The notes: a model not told the origin generated them from the letters alone. DNA of 64,000 bases from Icerya purchasi (GCA_039619475.1 CM077116.1:150429088-150493087), one strand, 5' to 3'; shown: positions 33,121 through 45,470, counted from the first letter of the stretch. Program-made: numbers and translations.

Positions 33121-36100
33121 GAAAAAAAGATAATAATACTCGTAACTTTTCTACCAGCACACGAGATATTTTTCTTTTTCGCGAATTAGCAGCATAATAA
33201 ATTACGCACATTCTATGCTCTACGACGAGACAAATAACATACGGGGGATAAATAAAAAAAAAAAGAAAGAAAGACATACACAAAAAAAAAACAGAACGGT
33301 TTAAATTGACGACATGGAAAAGACGGATAACGACACGCAGCGTGGCGTGGACTAGACAAATTTTATACGTATGCGACCATCACAGCCACTAAAAGTCAGT
33401 AGTAAAGTGAACGACGACGATCGATGTTTCTCACAAGAACGACAAGAAACCAACTGTAAAAAAAGCCTAACATACTAGCTACTACACTGTTTGACTTGTA
33501 TACATTTTTTCGCAGCAGTAACGACTGATGCGCGCACACCGCACTCAGACGCTACCCAGCTGTCGAGTACCGTACACACTAAGACACCTGTACGGCTCAT
33601 ATACACGTGTCGAAATTTCGACAAAAAATCCGAATTCACACTTTCAGCTGTAAAAGCGTCTCGGACTGTGATGACAACGAAAAATGCAATGATGCCGGGA
33701 GATTGACAATTAAATGATTTTGTCCGAAAAATAATTTCTAGCTCGACATCATTACGAGGTGGTCGCGTCATAAATACCGAATTCGTAAAAACGTAACGAA
33801 TAATAATATAAAAATAAAATAAAAACGAAGTTGATCACTATTGTCGGCGACGATCCGGTGCTAGTTCAGTTGGTAGTTTCTTGGCGCCTCTGAGTTCCAT
33901 ATTTCCAACAAACGTAAAGGTTATATTTTGAGACTGGCATTAATCAACTACTCGTATTTATGGTCGCGCGTGATTCAAATAACGGAAATAACCGTTCCCA
34001 TCGGCGATTTGGCTAATTGGCGTTACAGACTTTGAGTGACCAATTTGGTGAGTCTGGTGGACAATTGGCTTTTGACTGAAAACCAGCAAACTAACTGAAA
34101 TACTTCAGTCGGTTCTTTTCTCGATCCGTTCATTTCAAACCTCCATCTACGGAATCGACCACCGCCGGGCAAACGTTTTCCCCTATCTCCTGAAGATTCA
34201 TTCATTTATACGTTTACGTACAGCATAAGTAACGATTCATTTCTAAAAAATTCTAATACTATCCCCTACATGTCGCAGACTTAAACATATACGGAATTTC
34301 CTTCCGGTAACTTCCCTGATCTGTTGTCATTTGCCAAATTATTTACTTCTCCTTTCCGATATCCTTTCTTCTATTGAGTTATTAGATATGAATTTAATAA
34401 TACAGCCAATTCCTTATGTCCTTCTCATATGCGTATATTCGTAGACGGCATTTTCTTACCATTCTGCATGCTATTCAATACGCGTTCACTTTCTCCGATT
34501 TTATCAAAATCTTGAGAGCCTCAAATTCCATGAATATACTTATAGGTAACCTCTTCTCGTTACATTCATTTCTCTTTTGATTTTTTATTCTTCATGTTCG
34601 TTATTTCTAAAATACTACGCTATCGTTCTTTTCAAATCGATTTCTTTTGGACTCTCAGTTACACGGTAATTGAAGATAACGAAAAAGTTGACTTACGTTC
34701 GCGCCCTGTGGCTTCTAATGGGCTTTCCTATTGACAGATTTCCGGCTTATAAGATCTTCTCCGTTTTCAGGAAATATCGCCACAAAGTTTTAAACGACGA
34801 TTATCGCCGTTTTTCGTTACTAATCAAATTTCCTATCTGTCTGTTCGATCTGTAACTTCGTACTTTTCGTTGGTTTTCTACCTTTTCGTTCTTTCTCTAT
34901 CGGTCTATGGAAATGTCTTTGTGCCAGCTTAGATTTGGAAGTAGCCTTCTTCCCGCTTCTCGTTTCTTCCTAAATCCTCTTCATTTTTCCCACTTCACTT
35001 CTCTAGCTGCAATTACATATACAATATAGTAGATCGCATTTTCTTTGAAACTGACCAAAATCTATTCCAATTTCCTTAAAATCAACTTACACCTGTTTCT
35101 AATAACTCGTTTGTTCTTATTCTTCGTATCAAGCTGTGAATATTCGAAAGTTTTTCCTTTATACATCCTTAAGATATATTTCGGCTTTTCCAGTATTTAC
35201 ATTGCCGAATTGTTTTCTTTTATTTAATTTTTTTGTGCGTATGTACGATTTTGTCTCAAAAGAGAATTAGGTTAATTGATATTACTGAAAATGTATAATA
35301 CCGGCTTTGCTGTTCATTGCATACTATGTAATTTTCGCCTTTAACAGGTTATCGGGTGAAAGCGAATTATGAATTTATAAATGAATATTTCGATCCTTTT
35401 TGTAAATATTCTTAACGTTTTTTGAATGTTTTGGTGCCCGAAGTAATCGGTAAAGTTATATTTTCTGAAAGGGTGTTTTATTCACGATTTATGTTCACAA
35501 TTTCACGTTTTAAACTTTAATATAGCGAAAGACTTTAAGTATTCCAGAGGGTGATACTTAACAAGACCATATGGATCGTTAACTAGCTATAGAATGTTTT
35601 AGAAGAGCCATGATTAATAAAAATTTAAAAACGGGAGCCATAGAGTGTCACAAAAAATGGACTGAAAAAAAAAAAAAATCAATGGGAAATCCAGTTTTCT
35701 TTAGTTAATGAAATTTTCGTAAAATAAAAATTTGAGTATTTTTTTTTTTTTTTTTTGCAAGAAGCAAACTTAAAGGAAAATTTGAAGAAATTTAACGAAA
35801 TCATGTTTAATGTAAGAAAGAAAATATTTTCTGCCTTAAAAAGTAATTTGGTTCAGCTATGTTTGAACGGACGCCTATCTGTTTAAAACGAAAAAAAGAA
35901 GAAAATAGTAACGGCAAAAAATCTATATAACGAAATGAAAAACTGATTTTCATTTTAATGCTAAATGTTCCAGAGAGACTGTAGTAGATTTTCATTTGCA
36001 ATTCATCCATTGTTGTTGACGGCACCCTTTAAGATAAAATTATCGAGTTATAAAATGATAGTTCGCCTCTATTTATATTTAATTGAACTAAAATTCTAAA

Positions 36101-36220
36101 TTTTTAACCCGGCGTTCAAAATTTTGCGAACAAGTTTAATATTATTTGTTACGCAGCACTTCCAACATCACATGATTGAGTACGGTTTTAGTAAATTTTT
36201 AATCAAAAAAAAAGTAACAT
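33120..36220. other. No gene recognised; possible initiator near 33396
   Basis: The string AAAGTCAGTAGTAAAGTGAACGA around 33394 contains the insect initiator core TCAGT, in a locally GC-richer stretch (33290-33720). I see no TATA box or clear downstream element. Frames on both strands here are unremarkable. From 34220 to 36200 the sequence is AT-rich and unassigned. Confidence 0.3.
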
Positions 36221-36222
36221 TG

Positions 36223-37632
36223 CCTTTTTTTTCGTTTTTTTTAATGGGTTCGCCAATATGAACATTAGCCCAAAAACAGAAAAAAAGATAGGAAGCAGAC
36301 TCAGATCTTTACACGAGCAGAGATAGCTGACAAAAGAAAAAACCAAGAGCTTAGATAACACAAGGAGAAAGAACGGCGAGAATGAACGAAGCACCATATG
36401 AAGTGAAAATAAAGTAAAATAAGTCCCATACCGTTGACAGTCCACTATACTGCGAACGTATTTGGTGACATCACAACCACTTCAATACGAAACACTCTGG
36501 ACCATTTTTCCCCATTTTTCGCGGCATCCTGCCATCTCGATAGCCATTACCATTGTGAATCCAGTTGTTTGTTTAATTCCATTAGTCCGTCGTACAATGC
36601 ATGTTCCTCTATTTCTATGCCCTCCTGGTAATCCCTGCAGTACTTCATGTATGCGTGAGCCTGTTCTTCTTGTTATGTGGCCGAAAAATTTTACCGCATT
36701 CCTGCTAATTCCTATTCGTAATCGTACATCAATTTCCAGATCATTCAATATCGACACATTTGTCCGGATCGCAGTCCAGAGTATCCTAAGCGCTATAGAT
36801 CCACATTTCCAAAGCGTCAATCCTCTTGGCATCTGCATGTTTAATGCTCCATTCTTCCAACTCGTTTGGAAATATTAAGCTATTAATCGATTTAACTTTA
36901 GTTCATTTATCGATTGCGGCCTTTTTTCCAGATTTTTAATAATCTTGCAGTAGCGTATCTTGCCAGTGTCACACGATTTCTTCTTCGCAGCTTCCACTAC
37001 TTACAATTAAAGCCCTAAATAATTATACTTATCCATCACTCCGTAATCACCTGACTGTCTCCTGTACGATCGATAATCATAACTTTGGTCTTTTTCGCAT
37101 TTATCTGTAGACGATATTTTTCACTGCCGTTTTTTAAAATTTAACATGAAACGTTATAATTCTTCTCTGGAATTCGCTAAAATAAGACTATCATCCGCGT
37201 ACTGAAGGTTACTGATTCTCCGACCGCCAATTGGCAACACTTCTTTGCCATCCATCCAGTACCAATACTTCTTACATTTAGGCTTCGTGCATATATATTA
37301 AAGAGTATGAAAGACAGTACACATCCTTGCCTCACCCCCTTTTTGATGGGGAATGCATTAAAACATATATCCTCTATCCTTATTTTCCCAACCGTGTTTT
37401 CATATAGTTCTTTCAGCAGATAGATCAAATGCCGTGGAACGCTTTTTCTGTTTAAAATTTCCCATAGTGTTCCCCACAGTACTGAATCAAAGGCTTTTAC
37501 GTAGTCTACGAAGCATAAATACGTGTCTTAAAATTGAATTTTCGCCGTTTCTCTACTATCTGTAGAAATCGTTATTTATTCCGTTCACCGAGTTCATATT
37601 TCCCTATTATCCCATTTAGGTCCTCATCCCAT
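36223..37632 (-). pseudogene. LINE (endonuclease-reverse transcriptase) relic with internal deletion
   Basis: On the minus strand, starting at the 37632 end, about 15 codons of endonuclease-like sequence (EDLNGIIGKYELGERN) lead almost directly into reverse transcriptase. There follow YLCFVDYVKAFDSVLWGTLW, FPIKKGVRQGCVLSFILFNI, LQINAKKTKVM and YNYLGL. The 3' part (36838-36482) holds RILWTAIRTNVSILNDL, RNAVKFFGHITRR and REKWGKMV, the conserved C-terminus of the 'endonuclease-reverse transcriptase' LINEs common in insects. An A-rich 3' end lies near 36246-36223. Between endonuclease and RT several hundred residues are missing. Between 37177 and 36838 the catalytic 'YADD'-type segment is lost or unreadable. 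Frameshifts and stops are frequent. Confidence 0.8.
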
Positions 37633-38451
37633 AAAGCACTAACATGGTTGTTCAACTGCAAAGACCCTGGCTGTAGGCTGTTGCGCTGGAGGCTTAAATT
37701 AGCAGAGTGTGAATATGAAATAAAATACAAACCAGGCAGGAAGAATAGTAACGCGGACGCTCTATCGCGGAACCCTCCTGACCTTAATCGTCAAAATAAT
37801 ACTGCTTTATTAACAAATAATAATAGTAATAATAATAATAAATCTAACGATAAAAAGGACGTAACGTATGATGGATTTTTAAAATTCTCAAAAAATCAGC
37901 ATCGGCAAATCTTTATAGATGAAATTAATAGTAAACCATTAGATAAAAGCCCGACAGTTGTATTTGTTTATAAAACCAGCAATAACGTAAACACTTTCAT
38001 TAACGATAACGTAAACAATATGGAGGTCGGCCATATCAAACGTATTAAGCAAGGTAACAAAATGATTTACCTTTGCTGCTATAAAGTAAACTCTTTTAAT
38101 AATCTGGACTGCGGTGTGTTGTTTAATGTAATATTAACTTTATCCAAATTATTATTAAAATTTAACGAAAAGCATGTTTTTGTAAACAAAATTCCTGGCA
38201 CTCACACCCTAGTCGAATACGAAAAATTGAAAATACTTATCTCCTACATTTTTCCTGATGTAAACGTTAAAATTACCATCTTAGGAAACGAAAAAACGGA
38301 GCCGCAAACTACCGAGGAGATAAATAAAATTCTAGAAGAAGCCCACAGTTCTGCAGCCAGCGGTCATTCTGGGTTCTTTCGTACTTACGCAAAAATTCGT
38401 AGCCAGTACTACTGGAAAAATACGAAGAGTGACATTCGCAGGGTATATTAA
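37630..38451 (+). pseudogene. Gypsy pol: RNase H end and integrase zinc-finger region
   Basis: The frame opens with HKALTWLFNCKDPG and LRWRLKLAECEYEIKYKPGR then NSNADALSR, the diagnostic end of Gypsy RNase H. An Asn-rich linker (NNNSNNNN) and a variable region follow. Near the end is the start of the integrase HHCC finger (EEAHSSAASGHSGFFRTY). The residues upstream of 37630 in the open frame belong to the abutting LINE and not to pol. A one-base frame change near 38440 carries the finger's CHSC part into the next frame. Confidence 0.85.
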
Positions 38452-39383
38452 AAACTGTCACTCATGCCAGATACATAAAACCAACTTTAAACCCGTAAAA
38501 AATGCAATGGAGATAACCACCACCACCAGCTCCTTCCCCTTTCAACGCCTAGCTATAGACTTAGTGGGTCCTCTCCCCATACCGGAAAAGGGAAATAGGT
38601 TCATCCTCACCATGCAGGACGACCTGACAAAATTCTCTTACGCCGTTCCCCTTCAAAATCATGAGGCCACTACGATCTCTGAGGAACTGGTCAAGTTCTT
38701 TAGCCTCTTTGGCACCCCGCAAACCTTACTTTCTGATCGCGGTACCGAGTTCACCTCTGACATCATCTCGCAGCTCTGTAAACTATTTAAAGTCCGTCAC
38801 GTTTTTCCACCCCTTACCACCCACAAACGAATGGCAGTTTAAAAAGGAGCCATCTCACTCTTAAGGATTACTTGAAACATTTCGTCAATGACACTCAGAG
38901 TAATTAGGACGATTTTGTCGCCCATGCCTGCTTTTCGTACGATGCTAATGAGCATAAATCTACTAATTTCTGCCCTTTCCAATTTTTCTTTGGTCATAAG
39001 CCTTTCATGCCCAGCTCACTTTCGGCTGAGCCCGAATTTCGTTATACTTATGATGACTACTTCAGTAACCTTAAGCTTAGATTAAGTATACTATCCATAA
39101 GATATCCACGAGAAAATATAATCAGCGCTAAAAATAAATCTAAAGCTTATTATGGTAAGAAAATTAACCCACGGGAGTTCGAAGTAGGTCAATTAGTAAT
39201 GTTGATAAATAAAAGCACACGGTTTAACAAATTAACGGCGAATTTCAAAGGCCCCTATAAAATTATTAAAATACTAAACGATAACGTAGTCTCGTATTGT
39301 TAATTGGGAGAAAGCATATTAAATATAATACGAATTTAATTAAAGCTTACTTTTCCGATGATGGCGCCCACGTCAGTTCGTAA
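38429..39383 (+). pseudogene. Gypsy integrase core and C-terminus, broken in several places
   Basis: The first part (to 38842) contains the CHSCQ finger end, the first catalytic Asp in AIDLVGPLPIP and the second in LLSDRGTEF. A frameshift near 38828 then moves the frame just before the catalytic Glu region. A TAG near 38904 stands where the family has Trp. The C-terminal part (39007-39303) carries VGQLVMLINKST and FKGPYKIIKI, the GPY/F module. A further frame change near 39298 leads to a final stop at 39381-39383, overlapping the env start. Integrase would insert the cDNA; this copy cannot. Confidence 0.85.
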
Positions 39384-41163
39384 TTCTTCCTTTTCATTCA
39401 CCATACTCCTGTTATCTGATTTTTCCTTATGTTCTGGCCTAGTGCTTCCGCATCCCTTTTCTAATAATGTCACCAAACTCTCTGGCCACTCTGGCCTATT
39501 TTTCGAACATCTTGGTCCTACCCTAATGTCTGGCAATTCCTGGACTCTCATAGTATCAACTAACGTAACTTTCATAGAGTTAAAATTGCAATCTTTAGAC
39601 CGTCTATCTGCCAGGGCCGTATGTCATCGAGTTAAAGCAGACTTTTATTCTCTAAATTGTCGTCAGACTTTAAAATTAACTAATAGTAAAATAATCAAGA
39701 CGAGGGATCAATTCGAGACGATCCAGCATTTGTGCGGTCACGAGATGCACATGCGCGGAATCTTCAACGGCGGATCCCACGTCCTCAAATGGTTGTTTGG
39801 AACATCTAGTTCCGATGAGTTCCGACGATGGCGAGTACTACGCCAACTCAATCAATAAAGTAATTAAAGACGAAAATAACATAAACGATCTAATGAAATA
39901 CCAGGTGAAAGTTACCCGGAAACCCATCAAATTATTTAATGAAACCGCTTCAAAAGTAAAATTTTGTGAACAACTAATTGAATAGATAAATTTAATGTTA
40001 GATTTGAGTGATGAATTGACCGCCGAGTGCGAGTCAATTAGCAATTCTATATTGTTTAGTAAAGGAAATGTTCTCCATCCGGAAGTTATTAGCCCCAACA
40101 AGGATTTGTTACTTGAGTTACGTCGAGTCAATTTACCGAAAAATAGGAAATTCCCCGTTCTCCATTAGCCATAAATTTATACATCAGTACTATGGACATT
40201 TGTAGCGTAGACGTATTATTCCGTGAGCAGATGCTCATTTATAAAATTAAGATACCATTAGTAAATGTTATAGATTACGCACTTTTTCACGTTATTCCCC
40301 TTATCCCACTCGCATGACTAATTCTTTGTCCGTGTTCCGTTACGTCCGTTCCACATATAAATACTTATTAATGAATCGGCTCGCCACGGAGTACCTCGTA
40401 TTCGAAGATCTTCACGATTGTGTCATCATAACCTTCGGAGATGGCGATCTTCTGCGCTTGGGTCGAAGTAAAAGTATTCTAAAGACCGACAAGGAGCTCC
40501 CCTGCGAAGCCGCTTTATATTTATCCCGATCGGAAAATGTACCCGATGATCTTGTACGATCACTACCACCCCGCTCAGAAGCAACACGTTTCATAAACTT
40601 ACCGACAGTCGCTGGCTATTTGTAGTACCAAGTGCCACCGTGCTAACTGTCTACTGCGATTCGAAACCCGATACAGAGGAGTATCGCCTCCAGGGTTCAG
40701 GCATCATATCGCTTGACGATGATTGTCATGCGTCCGAGCCGTCGATCTCCCTAAAATCGAATATGAACGTTAGTCTCAACCACGTCGTGCCGATGGTCGA
40801 TTTCTACAACGTCGGATACAATCAAAAAAAAAAAAAAAACAAAAGAAAAAACTCGTCGAAAGTCTAATTCTCTTTATCTTGGAGAAACACTTCCTTCGGG
40901 AATTTCAACACCATTGATGAGGAGCTTTCTGCAGTCCTCAACGTTCTGAATACTAATACCACGGAAGACGTCCAATCCAGCGTCTCCAGCTTCGTCCAAG
41001 TCTTTATTGTAGCTATCATCACCTCCATATTCATCGCCATGATGTATGCAGTTCAAAGGATCCGTTCCGTACGAAACCGTCAAAAGAATAGCAACGAATC
41101 ATCCAAAATCGATCAAACATCTCCATCGGAACAATGTACCGGCGTCATTATAAGTAGTAAATA
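39358..41163 (+). pseudogene. Env-like gene of the baculovirus F / errantivirus type, decayed
   Basis: The start at 39358 overlaps the end of pol. It encodes a hydrophobic leader (ILLLSDFSLCSGLVLP), consistent with a signal peptide. Around 39790-39860 a segment with LVPMSSDDGEYYANSINKV resembles the region after the fusion peptide in insect errantivirus Env and baculovirus F proteins. A C-terminal membrane anchor is encoded at about 40991-41062 (FVQVFIVAIITSIFIAMM), followed by a basic cytoplasmic tail and TAA at 41161-41163. Breaks seen: a frame change between 39797 and 39858, a stop at 39983-39985, frame changes near 40160 and 40310, a stop near 40625, and a stop at 40865-40867 after an A-run. 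The gene is dead. Family-level membership is secure; closer assignment is not. Confidence 0.75.
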
Positions 41164-41870
41164 AGAAGAAGAAAGAAAAAAACAAAAGAAAAAACACGTC
41201 AAAAACTTTTGTTTTCAACTCGCACTTTCATCTATATTCATACACTTTCGTTTTCGTCTCGACAACGTTCTTGCACCGTCTTTTCTTTTTCTTTTTTTTT
41301 ATTGTGTGGTGCCGGTCATCGGAACTCTTCATTTCGAAACGCAGCGTCGCTAAAATGGTTTTTTATTAACTTGCTGACTACGTGAATTACTCTGGCCGGA
41401 GCACTCGCTTCGCTATTTTCCTTCTTACGCATAACGGTTATATATAAAGATTTTCTGACTAAGTAAACTTATGCTAGAGCTATCCGCTCACTTCGCGATT
41501 TTGCGCGTCCTATTTACAAACTTTTGTTGGCTCGTATTTTGAATTAGGTCACGTATCGGTCGAGAGCGACTAATATATAAGAACCTATTATTAACACTGA
41601 AAAAAAATAGATTCGTATCCTGGGTGCTACCCGAACTGATTGATACCGAATCCAGTCTGCCCGGTTGACACCAAAAGTTTGGCTGTAATAATCGCGGTAC
41701 TTTCAGACATGGCATTTATCGGTTATTGATCAGTTCGCGTAGCCGTTGAAGTTATATTAATAAATGAACACGATATCAAGTTCTTCTTGTCAGTTTATTA
41801 AAATATATTAACCCGAGTATTAGGTCGTCGTCGTGCAGTAACCTTCCGGAATACAACAGTAGCATAAATT
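41164..41870 (+). repeat. Probable 3' LTR region of the Gypsy-like element
   Basis: After env and a purine-rich tract come a TATA-like TTATATATAAAG (41439-41450), a second TATA-like TAATATATAAG (about 41569) and an AATAAA poly(A) signal (41759-41764). This spacing suits an LTR promoter and terminator. TGT at about 41304 and ACA at about 41862 could be its ends, but without a second copy the limits are guesses. Confidence 0.4.
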
Positions 41871-42640
41871 CTTTACTTGATTGATTCTTGTTTCTACCGA
41901 AGCCGCTACATTAGACTTTCGTTTTTCTCGGGGGAAATTTCAAAAATTGCAAGAACTAATTAGGGTTACTATGTAATAATTCTATGAATAGAACGAAAAC
42001 GATATTAACGGGGTGGGGGGTTATTCAGTATCTCTAATTTAAACGGTCGCGCAAATACAATTTTTACATTTTGTATTTATAATTTCGCTTGAAGTGTAGT
42101 GTAAATAACAATAATCGCGTACTGGGCGAAACGTATATCCCAGTTATTATGAGCTAAAGTTTTTTTCCGGAAGCAAACCCTCGTTAACGGATAATAAGAA
42201 ACGATTACAGTGGCAATAATAACAGTTGACTAATGATAAATATCTCGACGGAATATGGTAGCCGAAATTTTTTTACTATGATGGGAGCACATTAAACAAG
42301 TTAGGGCCATGACGACGAAGGTGATCATTAAATCGTGTCCGTAGTAGCGGTCGAGTGCGGTGTGTGATTAGCAGTACTTCGAGATGGTAATGCGTGACAA
42401 AAGCGGGTAATAGACGATTTATCGGATATTATCTGAAACAGGCTAATTCGATATTTCACCAATGGATCGCGAAGAATATTGGTCGTTACTTTCCCGTATG
42501 AAAAATTGTCATGCTCTTTTTTTGTTCTATATGCACACTAGACGTCAATCGCCGCTGTTCCTCATATACGGTGAAATTCTCTATGTTTACCTTACACACA
42601 CCTTTCGGACATGAGAGTGTGATTGCTGTTCAAAAAACAC
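41870..42640. other. No gene recognised
   Basis: Mixed-composition DNA with no conserved frame. It could be upstream regulatory sequence for the candidate exon at 43097, but nothing specific is visible. Confidence 0.4.
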
Positions 42641-43096
42641 AGCCTGTTCGGTTGTCCCAAACTCATTCCGCTCTCCGATGATGGATTATTTTAATGACTT
42701 TGTCGAAATAATATTGCGAAGAATAAAATGTATTTTTTCACAAGAACCCAACTGTTTGCTTCTTGGCGCGCGAGCATTTACAGACCGATCACGCAACGTA
42801 CGTATATCGGAACGCGAGAAGTTGACCTTGATTTTTTGTCAGTTCCGCTGCCTTCATTGGCCCGCACCGCAAAAACGGTTTGTATCAGATCGGATCGAGC
42901 GCTTTGAGCGCCACATATATAATGTCGGTTTGAAGCAACCGGTTAAAAATTGTTCCAAAAATCGTTCGGGAGTTGAGTCGCTGCATTTAAGACGCGAGTC
43001 AGAACCATTTCGAGTTTGTACCTCGCTGTGACCGACAGCTCTTGGAAATCGTTTCCCTTTTTTCTTTTTAATTGTTTTCTCGCATAATTTTCGAAA
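42640..43096 (+). promoter_or_regulatory. Possible promoter and 5' UTR of the signal-peptide exon
   Basis: This stretch is GC-richer than average and precedes the candidate first exon. It contains an initiator-like TCAGTT (42839-42844) and a TATA-like CATATATAATG (about 42913-42923). A 117-codon open frame (42678-43031) runs through it but shows no motif. I treat it as possible untranslated leader; which signal starts transcription cannot be told. Confidence 0.25.
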
Positions 43097-43196
43097 ATGA
43101 ACGAAATCCGTCGAAATTTCCTTCAGCTAATAATTATTGCCTTGGTGCTGTTTACAATCCAGTATAATGGCGCAGACGCTAAACAAAGCAAATTAC
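43097..43196 (+). CDS. Candidate first coding exon with signal peptide
   Basis: The ATG at 43097 is in a good insect context (GAAAATGAAC). The frame begins MNEIRRNF, then LQLIIIALVLFTIQYN, then GADAKQSKLR. That is a basic start, a strong hydrophobic core and a small-residue cleavage site after GADA, the form of a secretory signal peptide of about 28 residues. Directly after this the DNA reads AC|GTAAGA, a consensus 5' splice site, giving a 100-nt coding part in phase 1. Without splicing the frame would stop at about 43252. I see no partner exon in the window, so the gene would have a long first intron. The protein family is not recognisable from so few residues. It could still be chance. Confidence 0.45.
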
Positions 43197-45190
43197 GTAA
43201 GAATTTTTACTTTTACTTTATTGATTTTGCGGTATCGCGATCTATATATTGAAATAATAAAAATCAACTTCTTCGTCACATCATGTGTTTTATGCTTAGG
43301 AAAAAAAACCAACAAAAACGGTTTCTCTTTATTTTAAACTGAATTTCTACGGTAAAAACACCAAAATATATATAGTCGCTTTTCTTATTAAAAGCTACAT
43401 ATTTCCACGGTATTTTGGAAAATTGATAGTAGTTTACGTCAATCGCCTTTGATATACTAATCAAAAATAATAAGGAAAAAAAAATTATCTAAAGGAACCA
43501 GCACATTTTTTCCCCTTTTTTTTGTCGAATAGTTAATGTTTAAGGACTTTCATCAGTACTCACATGGTACACTGAATGTCGTATCCTTCCTAATGGACAA
43601 GGAATCAGTAAAATCGATCCGTATGAATATAAGTTTTACGCGAACAAACATAAAAAATAAAAAGAAAAACACTCTACGAACGTATTTTAAAAAAATCGTG
43701 AAAAAGAGAGGATATATTTGTTTGCCGGCTTTTTTGTTTGATAGCAATCTAGGTACAAATTAGCAAGAATAAGGTGAAAAAGAGAAAAAACATTTAAATT
43801 TTTTAAATTTTTCTACAGAATGAAACATCGTATAATTCTTCACTTAAGAAGGAAAAAATTACACACATCTCAATAGCTGAATAGATTTAACAACAATAAA
43901 TAGTCATTAAATATCTGGAAATAAATTTCAGATTTTTCACGCGAGATGGCATTCTAGAGCTTGGTTGTTTTCATTTGCATACAAAAACATGAAAACTCAT
44001 TCGCTGGGAGTAGTTTTCTATTAAATCACGGCGAAAAAAACAAACGCTCGAATAACCGCTTAAAAATTTCTGTATTTTATTTCCTTTTTTTCTTCTTCTT
44101 TTTTTTTTTTTTTTGGCCCCACCAGATATCCTCTGGAAGGACAAATTTATTTATTTTTCAATTTTATATAAAGGAGTAGGGAGTATAAGGTATTGTTTAA
44201 GTACAAATTTAACCCGTAGTGTGAAATAAAAATAAATAAATAAATAAAAAGTATAATAAAAAGCTTAAAATAAATAATGCGCGTGGAAACTCCCTGCAAA
44301 GTGTACTAAAAGTATAAACAATAACAGGAATGAAAAACATAGTCCCTGATACTGTAAGTAGGTAAGGTTGTATACGTATAAGAAGTTGAAATAATAGGGC
44401 TATATAGCTTAGGGGGAAAAAAGAAAATTATTACTTCATAAAAAGAAGGGGGAAAAAATGAATAAATAAAAATAGGAAAGTATTAATGTCACAGGTAACA
44501 CAATACGAAATAAATTGTGTGTGTGTGTGTGTACAGTGTTAGTCAGTGATATGTGTATCCTTATAGTTAATGATAAAGTTGTGGGCGAAGCACTCCGGCA
44601 GCACAGAATTGATTAAGTTTAAGTTTTCGATAATTTGGATTCACGGTTGGCTTCAATAGTATGCCAAATAAATAATTAATTATCAGCTAATCGAAAATTT
44701 CAACTTCATTGCTGCTTCAGAAAATAAAAGAAAGCTCTCAATATTATCATCAGGTGTTAATGTAAGCTCAGATGAAGAGGAAATGCGATATAAGCTACGT
44801 AAAGTACTGAAAGCCGGACAATTATACACAAGGTGCTTACTATCATCGGGAGTAGTGCTACAAAGCGTATACTCTGGCCCACTAGTAAGATGAAATCTAT
44901 ACAGATTTCTGTATAGATTATTGCAAAGTTATTGCGTCCGTACTTAAAATGCATAATATTTTTCACAGCTTGAATTATAATCATGCGGGGTAACTTTTAA
45001 AATAATAATAATATCTATTGAAGGCTGGACTTTTTGATATCCGTATTCTAAAGAGTTTTTTGATAAATAAAACACCAGGAACACAACAAACAGAAATTTC
45101 GTTTCATTTCAGCTAAAAATAGTACAAAATTTCGTTATACTGAAAGATGTAGCGAATTTTTTTTTCTTTTTTATTATCTAATTAATGAGC
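43197..45190. other. No gene recognised
   Basis: AT-rich, with a T-run near 44099-44114, a TG microsatellite at about 44517-44531 and AAATAAATAAATA repeats near 44228-44250. If the candidate exon is real this would be intron. The frame at 44757-44984 (minus) lies downstream of the LINE tail at 45240-45470 and may be its 3' untranslated part. Confidence 0.4.
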
Positions 45191-45239
45191 CACATAGTTA
45201 CACAAAGGGCTTCACGGCTCAATTGGGAAAGACATGGAA

Positions 45240-45470
45240 CTAAATGAGATCAAAAAAATTTGGCTTGTTTAAGGAAATTTACTGTTTTATCTATGGAGTT
45301 GCAGGAGTCATTAAAGGCTAGAACGCGGATTGTAGGAACATGCAGCGAGAGTCGGACAGGTTTAAGCATGTAAAAATATGGTCGACCGTTAAGCCCTCTT
45401 CGCCTCAATGAGGACAGTCGAGATTTGATAAGAGATAGGCGTGAGAATTTACTATGGAAATTTTAAGGCA
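45240..45470 (-). pseudogene. LINE C-terminal tail fragment
   Basis: On the minus strand near 45417-45320 the translation reads CPH, stop, GEEGLTVDHIFTCLNLSDSR. This is the post-RNase H zinc-binding tail (CxxC...LTVxHIxxxC) of jockey/R1-like LINEs, with one stop codon. Downstream frames are short and Pro/Ser-rich. No tail or target duplication could be identified. Confidence 0.55.

Larger units (their letters stand above)
37630..41870 (+). mobile_element. Truncated Gypsy/errantivirus-like LTR retroelement with env
   Basis: The order RNase H tail, integrase (zinc finger, catalytic core, GPY/F end), env, then a tail with promoter-like and poly(A) signals is that of insect errantiviruses (env-bearing Gypsy). 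The 5' LTR, gag, protease and reverse transcriptase are missing; the copy starts abruptly at 37630 against a LINE relic. Both pol and env contain several frameshifts and stops, so it is a fossil. The 3' LTR limits are unclear: no second LTR is present to compare. A purine-rich tract (41161-41195) after env is a plausible polypurine tract. Confidence 0.8.

Noticed and set aside
33475..33771. 98-codon frame on the minus strand opposite a 71-codon plus frame
   Set aside because: Overlapping frames in a slightly GC-richer patch; neither shows any recognised motif.
36434..36878. Plus-strand frames of 65 and 138 codons
   Set aside because: They are antisense shadows of the LINE C-terminal region on the minus strand.
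42678..43031. 117-codon open frame
   Set aside because: No family motif or signal is seen, and it ends just before the better-supported signal-peptide frame; probably leader or chance.
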